A DNA stretch of 64,000 bases from CAVRXT01 sp963725655 (GCA_963725655.1 CAVRYY010000001.1:1178001-1242000); one strand, 5' to 3'; counted from the stretch's first letter, positions 27,157 to 36,120 are shown. The notes: generated by a model from the letters alone, not told the origin. Numbers and translations: made by a program.

Positions 27157-27336
27157 TCAGCGCGATGTCTTTTCGGAAGTTTTGTGATGGTGGAACCAGC
27201 TCGACCAGCTTCTCGGAACCATGTGGGCCCGGTCCGCAACCCGTGCGTACCAGGACAATCGGCCGACGATGACCAGAAGTACGGCCAGGCCAATCAGCAC
27301 ATTAAGCGGCGTGAACCATCCGGCGATGGAATGCAT
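27157..27336 (-). CDS. Small single-pass membrane protein, CcmD-like position
   Basis: ATG 27336, seven bases after a perfect AGGAGG, opens 59 codons to TGA 27157. The peptide has one transmembrane helix near its N-terminus (PLNVLIGLAVLLVIVG) and a basic, His-rich cytoplasmic tail (FHHHKTSEKTSR). Size, topology and position directly upstream of a CcmG/TlpA-like gene resemble CcmD, a small helper of haem export, but sequence similarity is too weak to claim that. The strong ribosome site is the main reason to believe it is translated. Confidence 0.6.
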   Translation of the reverse strand: MHSIAGWFTPLNVLIGLAVLLVIVGRLSWYARVADRAHMVPRSWSSWFHHHKTSEKTSR

Positions 27337-27599
27337 GTCAGTCGCCTCCTGAAATCATGCTACCGCTCACCCACGGTATTCACAAGCGTACCCCACGGGG
27401 GCGCCTCTTGTCGCTACTGGCCGCACCGCCCGCGATTCCCGCTACACCGCCCGCCCACAGGATTTATCCCTTCGGTAGCCCAGCTTTGCCCACCTATAAT
27501 GGAGTGTCTGTCGGTCTTCGCCTGCCTCTCCGCTCCTGCTGGTCAGGACGCCCTTCCAGCGAGTGCAGCGGTCGCAGTAGCCTCCGGACGCGAAAAACA

Positions 27600-28607
27600 A
27601 TGGTTTCCGCCATCATCCCCGCGCGAAACGAAGAAGCAACGATCGCTCGTTGCGTGGAGTCGCTTGCCTCGCAGCCGGGCCTGCACGAAATTATCGTGGT
27701 CAACGACCAGTCGTCGGATTCCACCGGCGAGATACTCATTCGCTTAGCGGCGGCAATTCCCAAGCTCCGGGTGATCGACGCTCCGCCGTTGCCGGAGGGC
27801 TGGATGGGCAAGAATTTCGCGGTTTCTCTCGGCGCCCGCGCCGCCGCAGCCGCAGCAAGCGATTGGCTGCTTTTCACTGACGCGGACACCTTCCATCTTC
27901 CCGGCTCGATCCTCCACGCCCTCGACGACGCCCGCATGCATCACGCCGCACTCGTTTCCTATTCACCGGAACAGGAGATGCACTCTTTCTGGGAGCGCGC
28001 GCTGATCCCCGCGGTCTACTCGCGCCTCGCGCAAAAATATTCCTACCACGTGGTAAACGATCCGCGCTCCCGCGAAGCGGCCGCCAACGGCCAGTTCCTG
28101 ATGGTTCGAAGGGACGCCTACCAGGCCGTCGGCGGGCATGCCGCCATTCGCATGGACGTCCTGGAAGACGTGGTCCTGGCGGCTAACGTCAAGCACGCCG
28201 GTTACGGCATTTATTTCGCCCCGGGGCAGGGAATCGTGCGCACCCGCATGTACCGCTCGTTTTCCGCGATGTGGCAGGGCTGGACCAAGAATCTCTACCC
28301 GCTCGTCGGTTCCAGCGGTCGGAGCGTTTTCCGCGAACTCGAACTCGCGTTTCCCTGGGCGGCGATCACTCTGCTCTTGTTCAGCCCGGTCAGCCGCTGG
28401 TTCGCTGCCGCCGGAATTCTGTTGCTGCTTGCGCACGTCTGGCACTACGGCGCGCAACTCCGCCTGAATCGCTTTTCGCTGGTTCTCATCCTATATTATG
28501 TGCCCGGGCAAATCCTTTACGCCGCGGCGCTGATCGCGTCGGCCTGGAAAAACACCCACGGCGTGATCGCCTGGAAGGGAAGAGAATACCCGGCGCCTAT
28601 GTCATGA
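27600..28607 (+). CDS. Family 2 glycosyltransferase, membrane associated
   Basis: ATG 27600 gives 335 residues. The GT-A domain begins at once with VSAIIPARNEEATIARCVES and has NDQSSDSTGEI and the metal-binding FTDADT. A GGHAAIRMDVLEDV segment matches the acceptor-side ED motif. Three hydrophobic helices follow at the C-terminus (WAAITLLLFSPVSRWFAAAG, LVLILYYVPGQILYAAALIA). Such enzymes often glycosylate lipids (hopanoid or carotenoid-type). A TATAAT lies at 27495-27500, about 100 bases upstream. The stop overlaps the QueD-like gene in ATGA, the start of a four-gene operon. Confidence 0.82.
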   Translation: MVSAIIPARNEEATIARCVESLASQPGLHEIIVVNDQSSDSTGEILIRLAAAIPKLRVIDAPPLPEGWMGKNFAVSLGARAAAAAASDWLLFTDADTFHLPGSILHALDDARMHHAALVSYSPEQEMHSFWERALIPAVYSRLAQKYSYHVVNDPRSREAAANGQFLMVRRDAYQAVGGHAAIRMDVLEDVVLAANVKHAGYGIYFAPGQGIVRTRMYRSFSAMWQGWTKNLYPLVGSSGRSVFRELELAFPWAAITLLLFSPVSRWFAAAGILLLLAHVWHYGAQLRLNRFSLVLILYYVPGQILYAAALIASAWKNTHGVIAWKGREYPAPMS

Positions 28608-29029
28608 TTCGAATCACTCGCAAAATGGAATTTTCCGCGTCGCACTTGTATCACAACCCGGATTTTTCGCCCGAGGAGAACCGCCGAATTTTCGGCAAGT
28701 GCAACAATCCCCACGGACACGGGCACAACTACGTCTTGGAAGTCACCATTGCCGGTGAGCCCGATCCCGCCACGGGAATGGTGCTGGACTTGAAAGAACT
28801 GAAAGAAATTCTGGAGCGCGAGGTAGGCGACCGCATGGATCACCGCTTCCTCAATTACGAGGTCCCCGAGCTCGCCGGTCAGATCCCCACCACCGAGGTG
28901 ATCGCCGCTACCATCTGGAAATTGCTCGAGCCCAAGATCCGCCGCGGCAAGCTCGACCGCGTCCGCCTGTACGAGACGCCTGACCTGTTCGTGGATTGCA
29001 CCGCGGACCTGCCCGGAGGCCCCCATTGA
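28604..29029 (+). CDS. 6-pyruvoyl-tetrahydropterin synthase/QueD family protein, copy 1
   Basis: The 141-residue protein has the full PTPS/QueD signature: FSASHLYHN (first zinc His), GKCNNPHGHGHNY with catalytic Cys and two further zinc His, GMVLDLKELK, MDHRFLN and PTTEVIAATIW. The family turns dihydroneopterin triphosphate into 6-pyruvoyl- or 6-carboxy-tetrahydropterin for biopterin or queuosine. It overlaps the glycosyltransferase by four bases and the next PTPS by four bases. Which copy does which reaction cannot be told from sequence alone. Confidence 0.88.
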   Translation: MIRITRKMEFSASHLYHNPDFSPEENRRIFGKCNNPHGHGHNYVLEVTIAGEPDPATGMVLDLKELKEILEREVGDRMDHRFLNYEVPELAGQIPTTEVIAATIWKLLEPKIRRGKLDRVRLYETPDLFVDCTADLPGGPH

Positions 29030-29436
29030 AACTTTCGCTGAGCCGCCGCTATCTCTTTTCCGCCTCCCATCGCCTGCACAGCGACCATCTCGATCAGGCG
29101 GAGAATCGCCGCGTCTACGGCAAGTGCAATAATCCCTACGGCCACGGCCACAATTACGTGGTCGAGGTCACCGTCACCGGGCCGGTCGATCCCGCCACCG
29201 GCATGATCGCCAACCTGGCCGAACTCGATCCCTACGTGAGCGAACATGTGCTGGAAGCCTTCGACCACAAATTTCTCAACGAGGAAATTCCCGAATTCCG
29301 CGCGCAGGTGCCGACCACAGAAAATCTATGCGTCGAAATTTTTCGCCGCCTGAAAAACTTTCCCGCTGCCCGGCTGCAGCGTGTGCGCGTCGAAGAGACC
29401 GCGCGCAACAGTTTCGAATACGAAGAAAACGCCTAA
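29026..29436 (+). CDS. 6-pyruvoyl-tetrahydropterin synthase/QueD family protein, copy 2
   Basis: Read from TTG 29026, six bases after GGAGG and overlapping the previous stop, the protein has 136 residues. Motifs match copy 1: FSASHRLHSDH, GKCNNPYGHGHNY, GMIANLAELD, FDHKFLN and PTTENLCVEIF. The catalytic Cys and zinc His are retained, so both copies look active. A tandem pair next to folE suggests that one makes a biopterin-like cofactor and the other the queuosine precursor, but the reverse is equally possible. Confidence 0.87.
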   Translation: MKLSLSRRYLFSASHRLHSDHLDQAENRRVYGKCNNPYGHGHNYVVEVTVTGPVDPATGMIANLAELDPYVSEHVLEAFDHKFLNEEIPEFRAQVPTTENLCVEIFRRLKNFPAARLQRVRVEETARNSFEYEENA

Positions 29437-29449
29437 GGAGCTGTCGATC

Positions 29450-30040
29450 ATGAAAGACTCCACCCAAATTCTCACTCCCCCCGCCCAGAGCCAGGAGAGC
29501 ATCGCGGACCTGGTCCGCAAGATCATCGTGCAGCTCGGCGAAGACCCCGAGCGCGATGGCCTGCAGAGAACTCCCGAGCGCTTCGAGAAGGCGCTGCGAT
29601 TTCTCACCAGCGGCTACACCGAAGACGCCGAAAAGCTCCTCAATGGCGCGGTGTTCGACGTGTGCTACGACGAAATGGTGGTGGTCAAAGACATCGAAGT
29701 CCATAGTCTGTGCGAGCACCACATGCTGCCGTTCCTCGGCAAATGCCACGTGGCCTACATTCCGTCCGACAAAGTGGTGGGGCTAAGCAAGATCGCGCGC
29801 CTGGTGAACATGTTTGCCCGCCGGCTGCAAATTCAGGAGCGCCTCACCAGCGATATCGCCAACGCCATTCAGGAACATCTCCGTCCCCAGGGCGTTGGGG
29901 TGATTATCGAAGCCCGCCACCTCTGCATGGTGATGCGCGGCGTAGAAAAGCAAAATTCGATCGCCTCCACCAGCGCCATGCTCGGCGTTTTCCGCGACAA
30001 CAAGCAGACCCGCGACGAGTTCCTTTCCCTGGTCCGCTAA
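29450..30040 (+). CDS. folE: GTP cyclohydrolase I
   Basis: ATG 29450 after AAGGAG gives 196 residues. The protein has DPERDGLQRTPERFEKA, the zinc-ligand motif SLCEHHMLPFLGKCHVAYIP, VVGLSKIARLV, RLQIQERLTSDIA and ARHLCMVMRGVEKQNS, all typical of FolE type I. It opens the GTP ring to give dihydroneopterin triphosphate, the substrate of the two upstream PTPS-type enzymes, so the operon is metabolically coherent. Confidence 0.95.
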   Translation: MKDSTQILTPPAQSQESIADLVRKIIVQLGEDPERDGLQRTPERFEKALRFLTSGYTEDAEKLLNGAVFDVCYDEMVVVKDIEVHSLCEHHMLPFLGKCHVAYIPSDKVVGLSKIARLVNMFARRLQIQERLTSDIANAIQEHLRPQGVGVIIEARHLCMVMRGVEKQNSIASTSAMLGVFRDNKQTRDEFLSLVR

Positions 30041-30098
30041 TAGAACGGGTATTTGACGTTCGCTGCTACGGTTCTACGCTCTTATCTTTTCCGGGTGC

Positions 30099-30129
30099 CC
30101 CGCTCTTCCCCGGGTTTGGGAAGGGTGGG
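30099..30129. repeat. GC-rich intergenic hairpin, REP-like
   Basis: CCCGCTCTTCCC (30099-30110) pairs with GGGAAGGGTGGG (30118-30129) over 12 pairs, two of them G-U, with a seven-base loop. It lies in the 303-base space between folE and the DUF885 gene, which has no gene. Flanking text (GGGTGCCCCG...GGGTGGGCG) resembles dispersed intergenic repeats I recall from acidobacterial genomes. It may also end the folE operon, although no T-run follows. Confidence 0.45.
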
Positions 30130-30343
30130 CGTTCGGGCCTGCGTAGCTCAGGGAACGGGCCACACGTTGGGTTTACCCATAGGTGTTTTGACGTTGCCGT
30201 TGAATTTTGGCCCTGGGTTCCGCTTGCGCCCCCCGCCTGTTCCGCACTAAAATCACCCACCGTTCCAGGACAGACAGGCGCCACACGGCCGCTTCCGATT
30301 CCTGATCGAATCACTTCTTATAACAAAAGCGGGGGGATTTCGA

Positions 30344-32113
30344 GTGCGACGACATCACATAATCATCGGATTGCTTTGTGCCGCATCGATTGGGTTGGTC
30401 AGCTTGGCCTCGGGAATCGCCGCGCATCCAAACCCCGCCCCATCCAGTTGGGATTCGTTAGCCGACGACTATTTCGACCAGATCGAGTTCAAGTACCAAC
30501 CCACCGCAGGTACTGCCGCCGGGTTCCACCAATACGACGCCCAGCTTGAAGACTATTCCCGCCGCGGCGTCGATGCCGAAACCGCTGCCAAGCGCGCATT
30601 CGAGAAGCGCGTCGAAGCCTTCGATCCCAAGTCTCTCGACCCCACCCGCACCGCTGACCGCGAGTTGCTGCTCTCATCGCTTCGCGGCGATTTGCTCAAT
30701 CTGGAAACGATTCGGCCTTGGGAGAAGAATCCCGACACTTACTCCTCCGGCATCACCGAAAGTGTATTCGGAATCATGAGCCGCACGTTCGCATCGCCCG
30801 ACGATCGCTTGCGCTCCGTGGTCGCCCGCGAAAAGCAAATGCCTGCCGCGCTGGCCGCCGCCCGCGAGAACCTGAAAAACCCTCCGCTCATCTTTACCCA
30901 GGTGGCCATCGAACAGCTTCCTGGCATCGTGGATTTCTTCCAACATGACGTGCCGGAAGCGTTTGCCAAAGCCACCGACCCGCAGGTGAAATCGGATTTC
31001 GCGCAGTCCAATGCCGCGGTCATCAAGGCGCTGGGGGACTATCAGGCCTGGCTCCAAACCACGGTGCTCCCGCAATCGCACGGCGATTTCCGTCTGGGTG
31101 CCGTCGCATTTTCGAAAAAGCTGCTCTATGAAGAAATGGTTGATATCCCGCTGGACCGCTTGCTCGAAATCGGCAAGGCCGATCTGCACCGCAACCAGGC
31201 CGAATTCGAACGCATCGCCAAAGAACTCGATCCCGCGAAGACGCCCCAGGAAGTACTCGCCGAGCTAGCCGCCGACCACACCACACCCGACCACTTGTTG
31301 CAAACCTTCCGCGACACCTTCGCTTCCCTGGTCGGGTTCATCCAGCAGAAGCACATCATCACCATCCCTTCGGAGGTCCGCCCGATCGTCGAGGAAACTC
31401 CCCCCTTCATGCGCGCCCTCACTTTCGCCTCGATGGATACGCCCGGGCCGTATGAAACCCACGCCACCGAAGCGTATTTCAACGTCACTCTGCCCGACCC
31501 GCACGCCACACCCGCGGAGATCGAAGGCCACATGGCGGAGTTCAATCGCGGCACGGTTGTTAGCACTGCTGCCCATGAGGCGTATCCCGGCCACTACGTC
31601 CAGTTTCTGTGGATGCCCCAGGCGCCCAGCAAAATTCGCAAGTTGATCGGAGCCGCCTCCAACGCCGAAGGATGGGCGCACTACTGCGAGCAGATGATGC
31701 TCGACGAAGGCTACGGCCAGCCCGGTGTCGGCGCCAAGGACGCCCGCGAATCCAAACTCCTGCGGCTCGGCCAGTTGCAGGACGCGCTTTTGCGCGATGC
31801 CCGCTTCGTCGTGGGGATCGAAATGCACACCGGACATATGACCTTCCCGCAGGGCATTGATTTCTTCGTGAAGGAAGGCTACCAAACCCGCGAGGCGGGC
31901 ATGGTGGAAACCAAGCGAGGCACGTCCGACGCCACCTATCTCTACTACACCCTGGGAAAGCTGGAAATCATGAAGCTGCGCGAAGACCTCAAGAAAAAAG
32001 AGGGCCCGGCGTTCTCCCTGGAAACATTCCACAACGATTTCATGAAGCAGGGCTTCCCGCCCATCAAGATCGTCCGCCGCGCCCTGATGGGCGATAATTC
32101 GCCCACCCTCTAA
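30344..32113 (+). CDS. DUF885 family exported protein, metallopeptidase-like
   Basis: GTG 30344 gives 589 residues with a signal peptide (IIIGLLCAASIGLVSLASGIAA). The body is the all-helical DUF885 domain. The zinc-peptidase-like motif HEAYPGHYVQF lies near residue 410, followed by EGWAHYCEQMMLDEGY, which supplies a downstream Glu and His. That arrangement recalls thermolysin- or carboxypeptidase-Taq-like folds, although activity of the family is largely untested. It stands alone between two intergenic regions. Confidence 0.85.
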   Translation: MRRHHIIIGLLCAASIGLVSLASGIAAHPNPAPSSWDSLADDYFDQIEFKYQPTAGTAAGFHQYDAQLEDYSRRGVDAETAAKRAFEKRVEAFDPKSLDPTRTADRELLLSSLRGDLLNLETIRPWEKNPDTYSSGITESVFGIMSRTFASPDDRLRSVVAREKQMPAALAAARENLKNPPLIFTQVAIEQLPGIVDFFQHDVPEAFAKATDPQVKSDFAQSNAAVIKALGDYQAWLQTTVLPQSHGDFRLGAVAFSKKLLYEEMVDIPLDRLLEIGKADLHRNQAEFERIAKELDPAKTPQEVLAELAADHTTPDHLLQTFRDTFASLVGFIQQKHIITIPSEVRPIVEETPPFMRALTFASMDTPGPYETHATEAYFNVTLPDPHATPAEIEGHMAEFNRGTVVSTAAHEAYPGHYVQFLWMPQAPSKIRKLIGAASNAEGWAHYCEQMMLDEGYGQPGVGAKDARESKLLRLGQLQDALLRDARFVVGIEMHTGHMTFPQGIDFFVKEGYQTREAGMVETKRGTSDATYLYYTLGKLEIMKLREDLKKKEGPAFSLETFHNDFMKQGFPPIKIVRRALMGDNSPTL

Positions 32114-32150
32114 TCGCCGGGCCGCCCGATCGAGACCCGATTGGTTCGCG

Positions 32151-32915
32151 CTACAGCGCCGGTTTGGTCATCGCGTCGTTCAAGCCATTGAACACCGCGT
32201 CGAAACTTCCGTTCTCCGCGGCGAGCCGCAGGCGCTTCACCGTTTCCACGCAAATCTCGCCCGATGCAGGCTCGGTCTTCAGAATCTCCATCACTTCGGC
32301 GATGTATTTATCCAGCGGCATGGCTCGAGGATCGGAAGCTCCGCCCATCAGATCCGTTTGCACGTAAGGCGGCACCAACTCCAAGACTTCCGTATTCGTC
32401 CCCTTGAGCTGATAGCGCATCGACTGCGTATACGAATGGATCGCCGCCTTCGTCGCGCAATACGTCGGCGTCAGCGCCAGCGGAACAAACGCCAGCCCGG
32501 ACGAGACAGTCATGATCACGGAATGTGGCTGCTTCTGCAGTTGCGGAAGCAGCGCCGCGGTCAGCCGAATCGGCCCCAGCAAATTGGTGGTAATGATGGC
32601 CTCGGCGTCGGCCAGGTTGTCCTGCTGCTTCTTCAAAATTTCCGGCCGCATGATTCCCGCGTTGTTAATCAGCACGTTTAGCGCCGGATAGTCCTTCGCT
32701 ATTTGCGCCGCAAACGCCCGGATCCCCGCAGCGCTTTCCATGTCCAGGGTGGCCGACTTCATGCCCGGATTGGCGGCGATAGTCTCGTCCAGCGCCTTCT
32801 TGCGACGCCCTGCGATAATCACCTGGTTTCCCAGGGCCTGAAACTTTTCAGCCAGACCGCGCCCGATGCCCGAGCCCCCGCCCGTGATCAAGATCGTATT
32901 GCCGCTAGTTCTCAT
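32151..32915 (-). CDS. Short-chain dehydrogenase/reductase
   Basis: The 254-residue SDR has the NAD(P)-binding ITGGGSGIGRGLAEKF (residues 10-25), the Arg of IAGRRKK that favours NADP, NNAGIMRPE, catalytic Ser in TVSSGLAFVPLA and YCATK (Tyr and Lys). The pattern is closest to the DltE-like group. Substrate is unknown and no partner gene is adjacent. A TAGGAG ribosome site precedes the ATG. Confidence 0.88.
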   Translation of the reverse strand: MRTSGNTILITGGGSGIGRGLAEKFQALGNQVIIAGRRKKALDETIAANPGMKSATLDMESAAGIRAFAAQIAKDYPALNVLINNAGIMRPEILKKQQDNLADAEAIITTNLLGPIRLTAALLPQLQKQPHSVIMTVSSGLAFVPLALTPTYCATKAAIHSYTQSMRYQLKGTNTEVLELVPPYVQTDLMGGASDPRAMPLDKYIAEVMEILKTEPASGEICVETVKRLRLAAENGSFDAVFNGLNDAMTKPAL

Positions 32916-33415
32916 GTGTCATTCGCTCCTATCCGATATTAGAGGCCATGCCCAACGATAGGATTCAGGCGCGCCAAAGAATCCCGCGAGGCCCGGCCTC
33001 CAGGCCGCCGGCAAATTTTGTCGTTAACTTTGTCACCCTTTCCCGCGATTGGGTCGCCAACCAAAGAATAGCGGCGCGAGCGTCCAAAGCGTCGACGGCC
33101 ACGTGATTCATCGCGTTGTTCGCAAGATTTGCGAATAATTTGTGAATACCTTCATCTGCCCGCAGGCACGATTGCACGCAAAATGACCACCTCAAAATTT
33201 CCATCGCCGGCGGAAGGCGCCCGCTCCTCGTACCAGAACCCCCGTATTTCCGCCATTTTCCCGGCCCCCGAGCCGCCCGGCGCGGCCCGGTTCGGCCCGG
33301 TTTCGCTGGGAAATTTCGTTGTCTGTGGCCGCTGGCGTGTGATAGGCTCGTTAAGTCAGAAGAGATAAATAGCGTAGAGAGGGTGTGCGGAGATTCGGAA
33401 CAAGGGGGCACGTCA
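32916..33415. other. Intergenic upstream of rpsO
   Basis: Five hundred bases between the divergent SDR and rpsO genes. A 154-codon minus-strand frame (32965-33429) overlaps the rpsO start and shows no family, so I regard it as non-coding. The middle is locally AT-rich. The rpsO promoter lies at the right end; nothing else is recognised. Confidence 0.4.
33319..33348 (+). promoter_or_regulatory. Possible rpsO promoter
   Basis: TTGTCT (33319-33324) and TAGGCT (33343-33348) are 18 bases apart, and the -10 is preceded by TGA, making an extended -10. It lies about 70 bases before the rpsO start. Moderate match only. Confidence 0.35.
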
Positions 33416-33676
33416 GTGAGCGCAGCCAAGGTTGGACTAATCGAGCAGTATCGTGTACATGTCCGTGATACCGGCTCGCCAGAAGTGCAAATTGCACTGC
33501 TGAGCGAACGGATCAGCTACTTGACTACTCATTTGCGCTCCCATGCCAAAGATCATGCGTCCCGGCGCGGACTTATTATGATGGTCAATAAACGCCGAAG
33601 GCTGCTTGATTACCTGAATCGCCGTGAGCCGGATCGGTACCGCGAGATTGTCGAACGACTTAGTTTGCGCAAGTAA
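33416..33676 (+). CDS. rpsO: 30S ribosomal protein S15
   Basis: GTG 33416, preceded by AGGGGG, gives 86 residues. The protein shows DTGSPEVQIALLSERISYLT, HLRSHAKDHASRRGLIMMVN and KRRRLLDYL, the conserved S15 core that binds 16S rRNA helices in early 30S assembly. It lies upstream of pnp, the conserved rpsO-pnp order found in many bacteria. A frame extension to 33383 is improbable. Confidence 0.96.
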   Translation: MSAAKVGLIEQYRVHVRDTGSPEVQIALLSERISYLTTHLRSHAKDHASRRGLIMMVNKRRRLLDYLNRREPDRYREIVERLSLRK

Positions 33677-33690
33677 CCTGGCATTTTTAG

Positions 33691-33710
33691 ACGGTCTCAC
33701 CGACCGTTTT
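33691..33710 (+). terminator. Weak terminator or processing hairpin after rpsO
   Basis: ACGGTC (33691-33696) pairs with GACCGT (33702-33707) around TCACC, followed by a short T-run. It would allow partial termination between rpsO and pnp. Confidence 0.45.
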
Positions 33711-33859
33711 CCCCTTCACTCAAGCGATGTTTCGCCAGTGGTTGGTGGGCTCTTGCCGGGCCACGTTACGCACGTTCGTTTGCCTGCTGGTCTCCTCGCT
33801 TTTGTCCTGCCTATTTCTCTTCCCACACACAAACGGGAGTTTCTCTCGTATCTGAATTA

Positions 33860-33882
33860 GTCCCGATGGATCGGGACGGAGG
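33860..33882 (+). promoter_or_regulatory. pnp leader hairpin beside the ribosome site
   Basis: GTCCCGA (33860-33866) and TCGGGAC (33871-33877) form a perfect seven-pair stem with a TGGA loop, immediately followed by the GGAGGA ribosome site (33878-33883) of pnp. In E. coli pnp expression is set by RNase III cleavage of a leader stem and PNPase itself; a similar role is only inferred here. Confidence 0.45.
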
Positions 33883-33893
33883 ATGTATAAGTT

Positions 33894-36056
33894 ATGTCAC
33901 AGCATCAAGTTAGCGTTGATCTCGGTGGGCGTCCGCTCATACTCGAAACCGGAAAAATGGCCAAGCAAGCCCACGGCTCGGTCGTGGCCCGCTACGGCGA
34001 TACCGTGGTTCTCGCCACCGCCTGCATGGATTCTAAGGCCACCGAAAAAGACTTTCTGCCGCTCACCGTCGATTACCGGGAGTACACCTATTCCGCCGGA
34101 AAGATTCCGGGTGGGTTTTTCAAGCGCGAAGGACGCCCCTCGGAGCGCGAAATTCTCACCTCGCGCCTGATCGACCGGCCCCTGCGCCCGCTCTTTCCCG
34201 AAGGATGGTCCAACGAGACCCAGATCGTCGCCATGGTCCTTTCCGCCGACAGCGACAACGACCCTGACGTCATCGGCGTCACCACCGCTGCCGCCGCTCT
34301 GTACTGCTCCACCATTCCCTTCGTCACCCCGATCGCCTGCGTTCGCGTCGGACAGATCGAAGGCAAGCTGACCATCAACCCGACCGTCACCGAGCAGAAG
34401 ATCAGCACCATGAACCTGATCGTTGCCGGCAGCGAGGACGCCATTGTCATGGTCGAAGCCGGGTCCCTGGAAGTAGCCGAGGACACCGTCGCCGATGCTC
34501 TGGCCTTCGCTCACGAGGCGATTAAGAAGATCGTCGCCGCGATTCGCGAGCTGCACGCCAAGATTCAGCCCAAGAAGGGTACGGTTACCCCGCCCGCTTT
34601 CGACCAGGCTCTCTTCGCCCAGATCGAAAAGGAATTTGGCGCCCGCTTGCACGACGGCTTGGACACCAAGAAATACGCCAAGACCGAAAGCTACGCCATC
34701 GTCGATGCCGTCAAGAAAGCCGTTCTCGAAACCATTCCCGCCGAGGACCTCGAGCGCAAGAAGCTCGCCCTTCGCGCCCTCGAGCGCCTGCGCGAACACT
34801 ATTTCCGCGACGACATCATCACCCATAACCGCCGTCCGGATGCCCGCGCGTTCGATCAGATTCGCCAGATCACCTGCGAAGTGGGAATTCTTCCCCGCGT
34901 TCACGGTTCCGCGCTCTTCACCCGCGGCGAAACCCAGGCCCTGGCCACCGTCACCCTGGGCACCAAGGAAGATAAGCAGCGCCTCGATCTGCTTTTCGAG
35001 CACGACGCCTTCAAGCGCTTCATGCTCCATTACAATTTCCCGCCTTTCTCCGTCGGCGAAGTGAAGTTCCTTCGCGGACCGGGCCGTCGCGAAATCGGAC
35101 ACGGCGCGCTGGCCGAAAGGGCGCTTCTCAACCTTTTGCCCACCGAAGAGTCTTTCCCGTACGCCATGCGCCTGGTTTCCGACATTCTGGAATCCAACGG
35201 CTCCTCCTCAATGGCCACCGTCTGCGGCGGTTCTCTCGCCCTGATGGACGCCGGCGTTCCACTCAAAGCTCCTTGCGCCGGTATCGCCATGGGCCTGGTC
35301 GTCGAGGGTGAGAAGTACGCCATCCTCACCGACATCGCCGGCGCCGAAGATCACTACGGCGACATGGATTTCAAAGTGGCCGGCACGCGCGAAGGAATCA
35401 CCGCCCTCCAGATGGACATCAAGGTCGGCGGCGTCAGCATTGCCATGATGCGCGAAGCTCTGGCCCAGGCTCGCAAGGCCCGCCTCCAGATTCTCGACAC
35501 CATGGAAGCCACCATCAATACGGCGCGCACCACCATCTCGCCGTACGCTCCTCACCTCTTCATGCTCCAGATTGCCACCGACAAGATTCGTGACCTGATC
35601 GGACCCGGCGGCAAGAAGATCCGCGCGATCACCGAAGCCACCGGCGTCAAGATCGACGTCATGGACGACGGCCGAGTCCACGTATTTGCCAGCGACGGCA
35701 AGTCCGCGGAAACCGCTCTCAAGATGATTCGCGACGTCACCGCCACCGCCGAAATCGGCAAGACCTATCTCGGCACCGTGGTCCGCTTGGCGGAATTCGG
35801 CGCCTTCGTCGAGATTTTCCCCGGCACCGACGGCCTCCTGCACATCAGCGAAATCGCCGAACAGCGCGTCCGCGCCGTTCGCGACGAACTGAAAGAAGGC
35901 GACCAGGTAATGGTGAAAGTGCTGGCCATCGAAGGCAACAAGATCCGCCTAAGCCGCAAAGCCATCCTCAAGGAACAGCGCGACAAGATGGCCAAAGCCG
36001 CCCCGGCCGGAGCAACCGCAACCGCCGCCCCGGAGCCAACCCAAGGCAACGAATAA
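33894..36056 (+). CDS. pnp: Polyribonucleotide nucleotidyltransferase (PNPase)
   Basis: The 720-residue enzyme degrades RNA by phosphorolysis from the 3' end. It has two RNase PH domains (RLIDRPLRPLFPEGW in the first; RGPGRREIGHGALAERAL and GDMDFKVAGT in the second), a KH domain with the GPGG loop (DLIGPGGKKIRAITEAT) and a C-terminal S1 domain (GTVVRLAEFGAFVEIFPG). Length and order are standard. A 217-base leader with two hairpins precedes it, and a strong terminator follows. Confidence 0.97.
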   Translation: MSQHQVSVDLGGRPLILETGKMAKQAHGSVVARYGDTVVLATACMDSKATEKDFLPLTVDYREYTYSAGKIPGGFFKREGRPSEREILTSRLIDRPLRPLFPEGWSNETQIVAMVLSADSDNDPDVIGVTTAAAALYCSTIPFVTPIACVRVGQIEGKLTINPTVTEQKISTMNLIVAGSEDAIVMVEAGSLEVAEDTVADALAFAHEAIKKIVAAIRELHAKIQPKKGTVTPPAFDQALFAQIEKEFGARLHDGLDTKKYAKTESYAIVDAVKKAVLETIPAEDLERKKLALRALERLREHYFRDDIITHNRRPDARAFDQIRQITCEVGILPRVHGSALFTRGETQALATVTLGTKEDKQRLDLLFEHDAFKRFMLHYNFPPFSVGEVKFLRGPGRREIGHGALAERALLNLLPTEESFPYAMRLVSDILESNGSSSMATVCGGSLALMDAGVPLKAPCAGIAMGLVVEGEKYAILTDIAGAEDHYGDMDFKVAGTREGITALQMDIKVGGVSIAMMREALAQARKARLQILDTMEATINTARTTISPYAPHLFMLQIATDKIRDLIGPGGKKIRAITEATGVKIDVMDDGRVHVFASDGKSAETALKMIRDVTATAEIGKTYLGTVVRLAEFGAFVEIFPGTDGLLHISEIAEQRVRAVRDELKEGDQVMVKVLAIEGNKIRLSRKAILKEQRDKMAKAAPAGATATAAPEPTQGNE

Positions 36057-36084
36057 CCGTCAGCACCAGTGAGTCCGTAAATGG

Positions 36085-36119
36085 AAAAAGGGAGGCGCCA
36101 ACCGCGCCTCCCTCTTTTT
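36085..36119 (+). terminator. Rho-independent terminator after pnp
   Basis: GGGAGGCGC (36090-36098) pairs perfectly with GCGCCTCCC (36104-36112), with AAAAA before and TCTTTTT after, so it could act in both directions. Confidence 0.9.
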
Positions 36120-36120
36120 G

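Noticed and set aside
32965..33429. 154-codon minus-strand frame upstream of rpsO
   Set aside because: It overlaps the rpsO start, is Arg/Pro-rich in its N-terminal half and shows no family or ribosome site.
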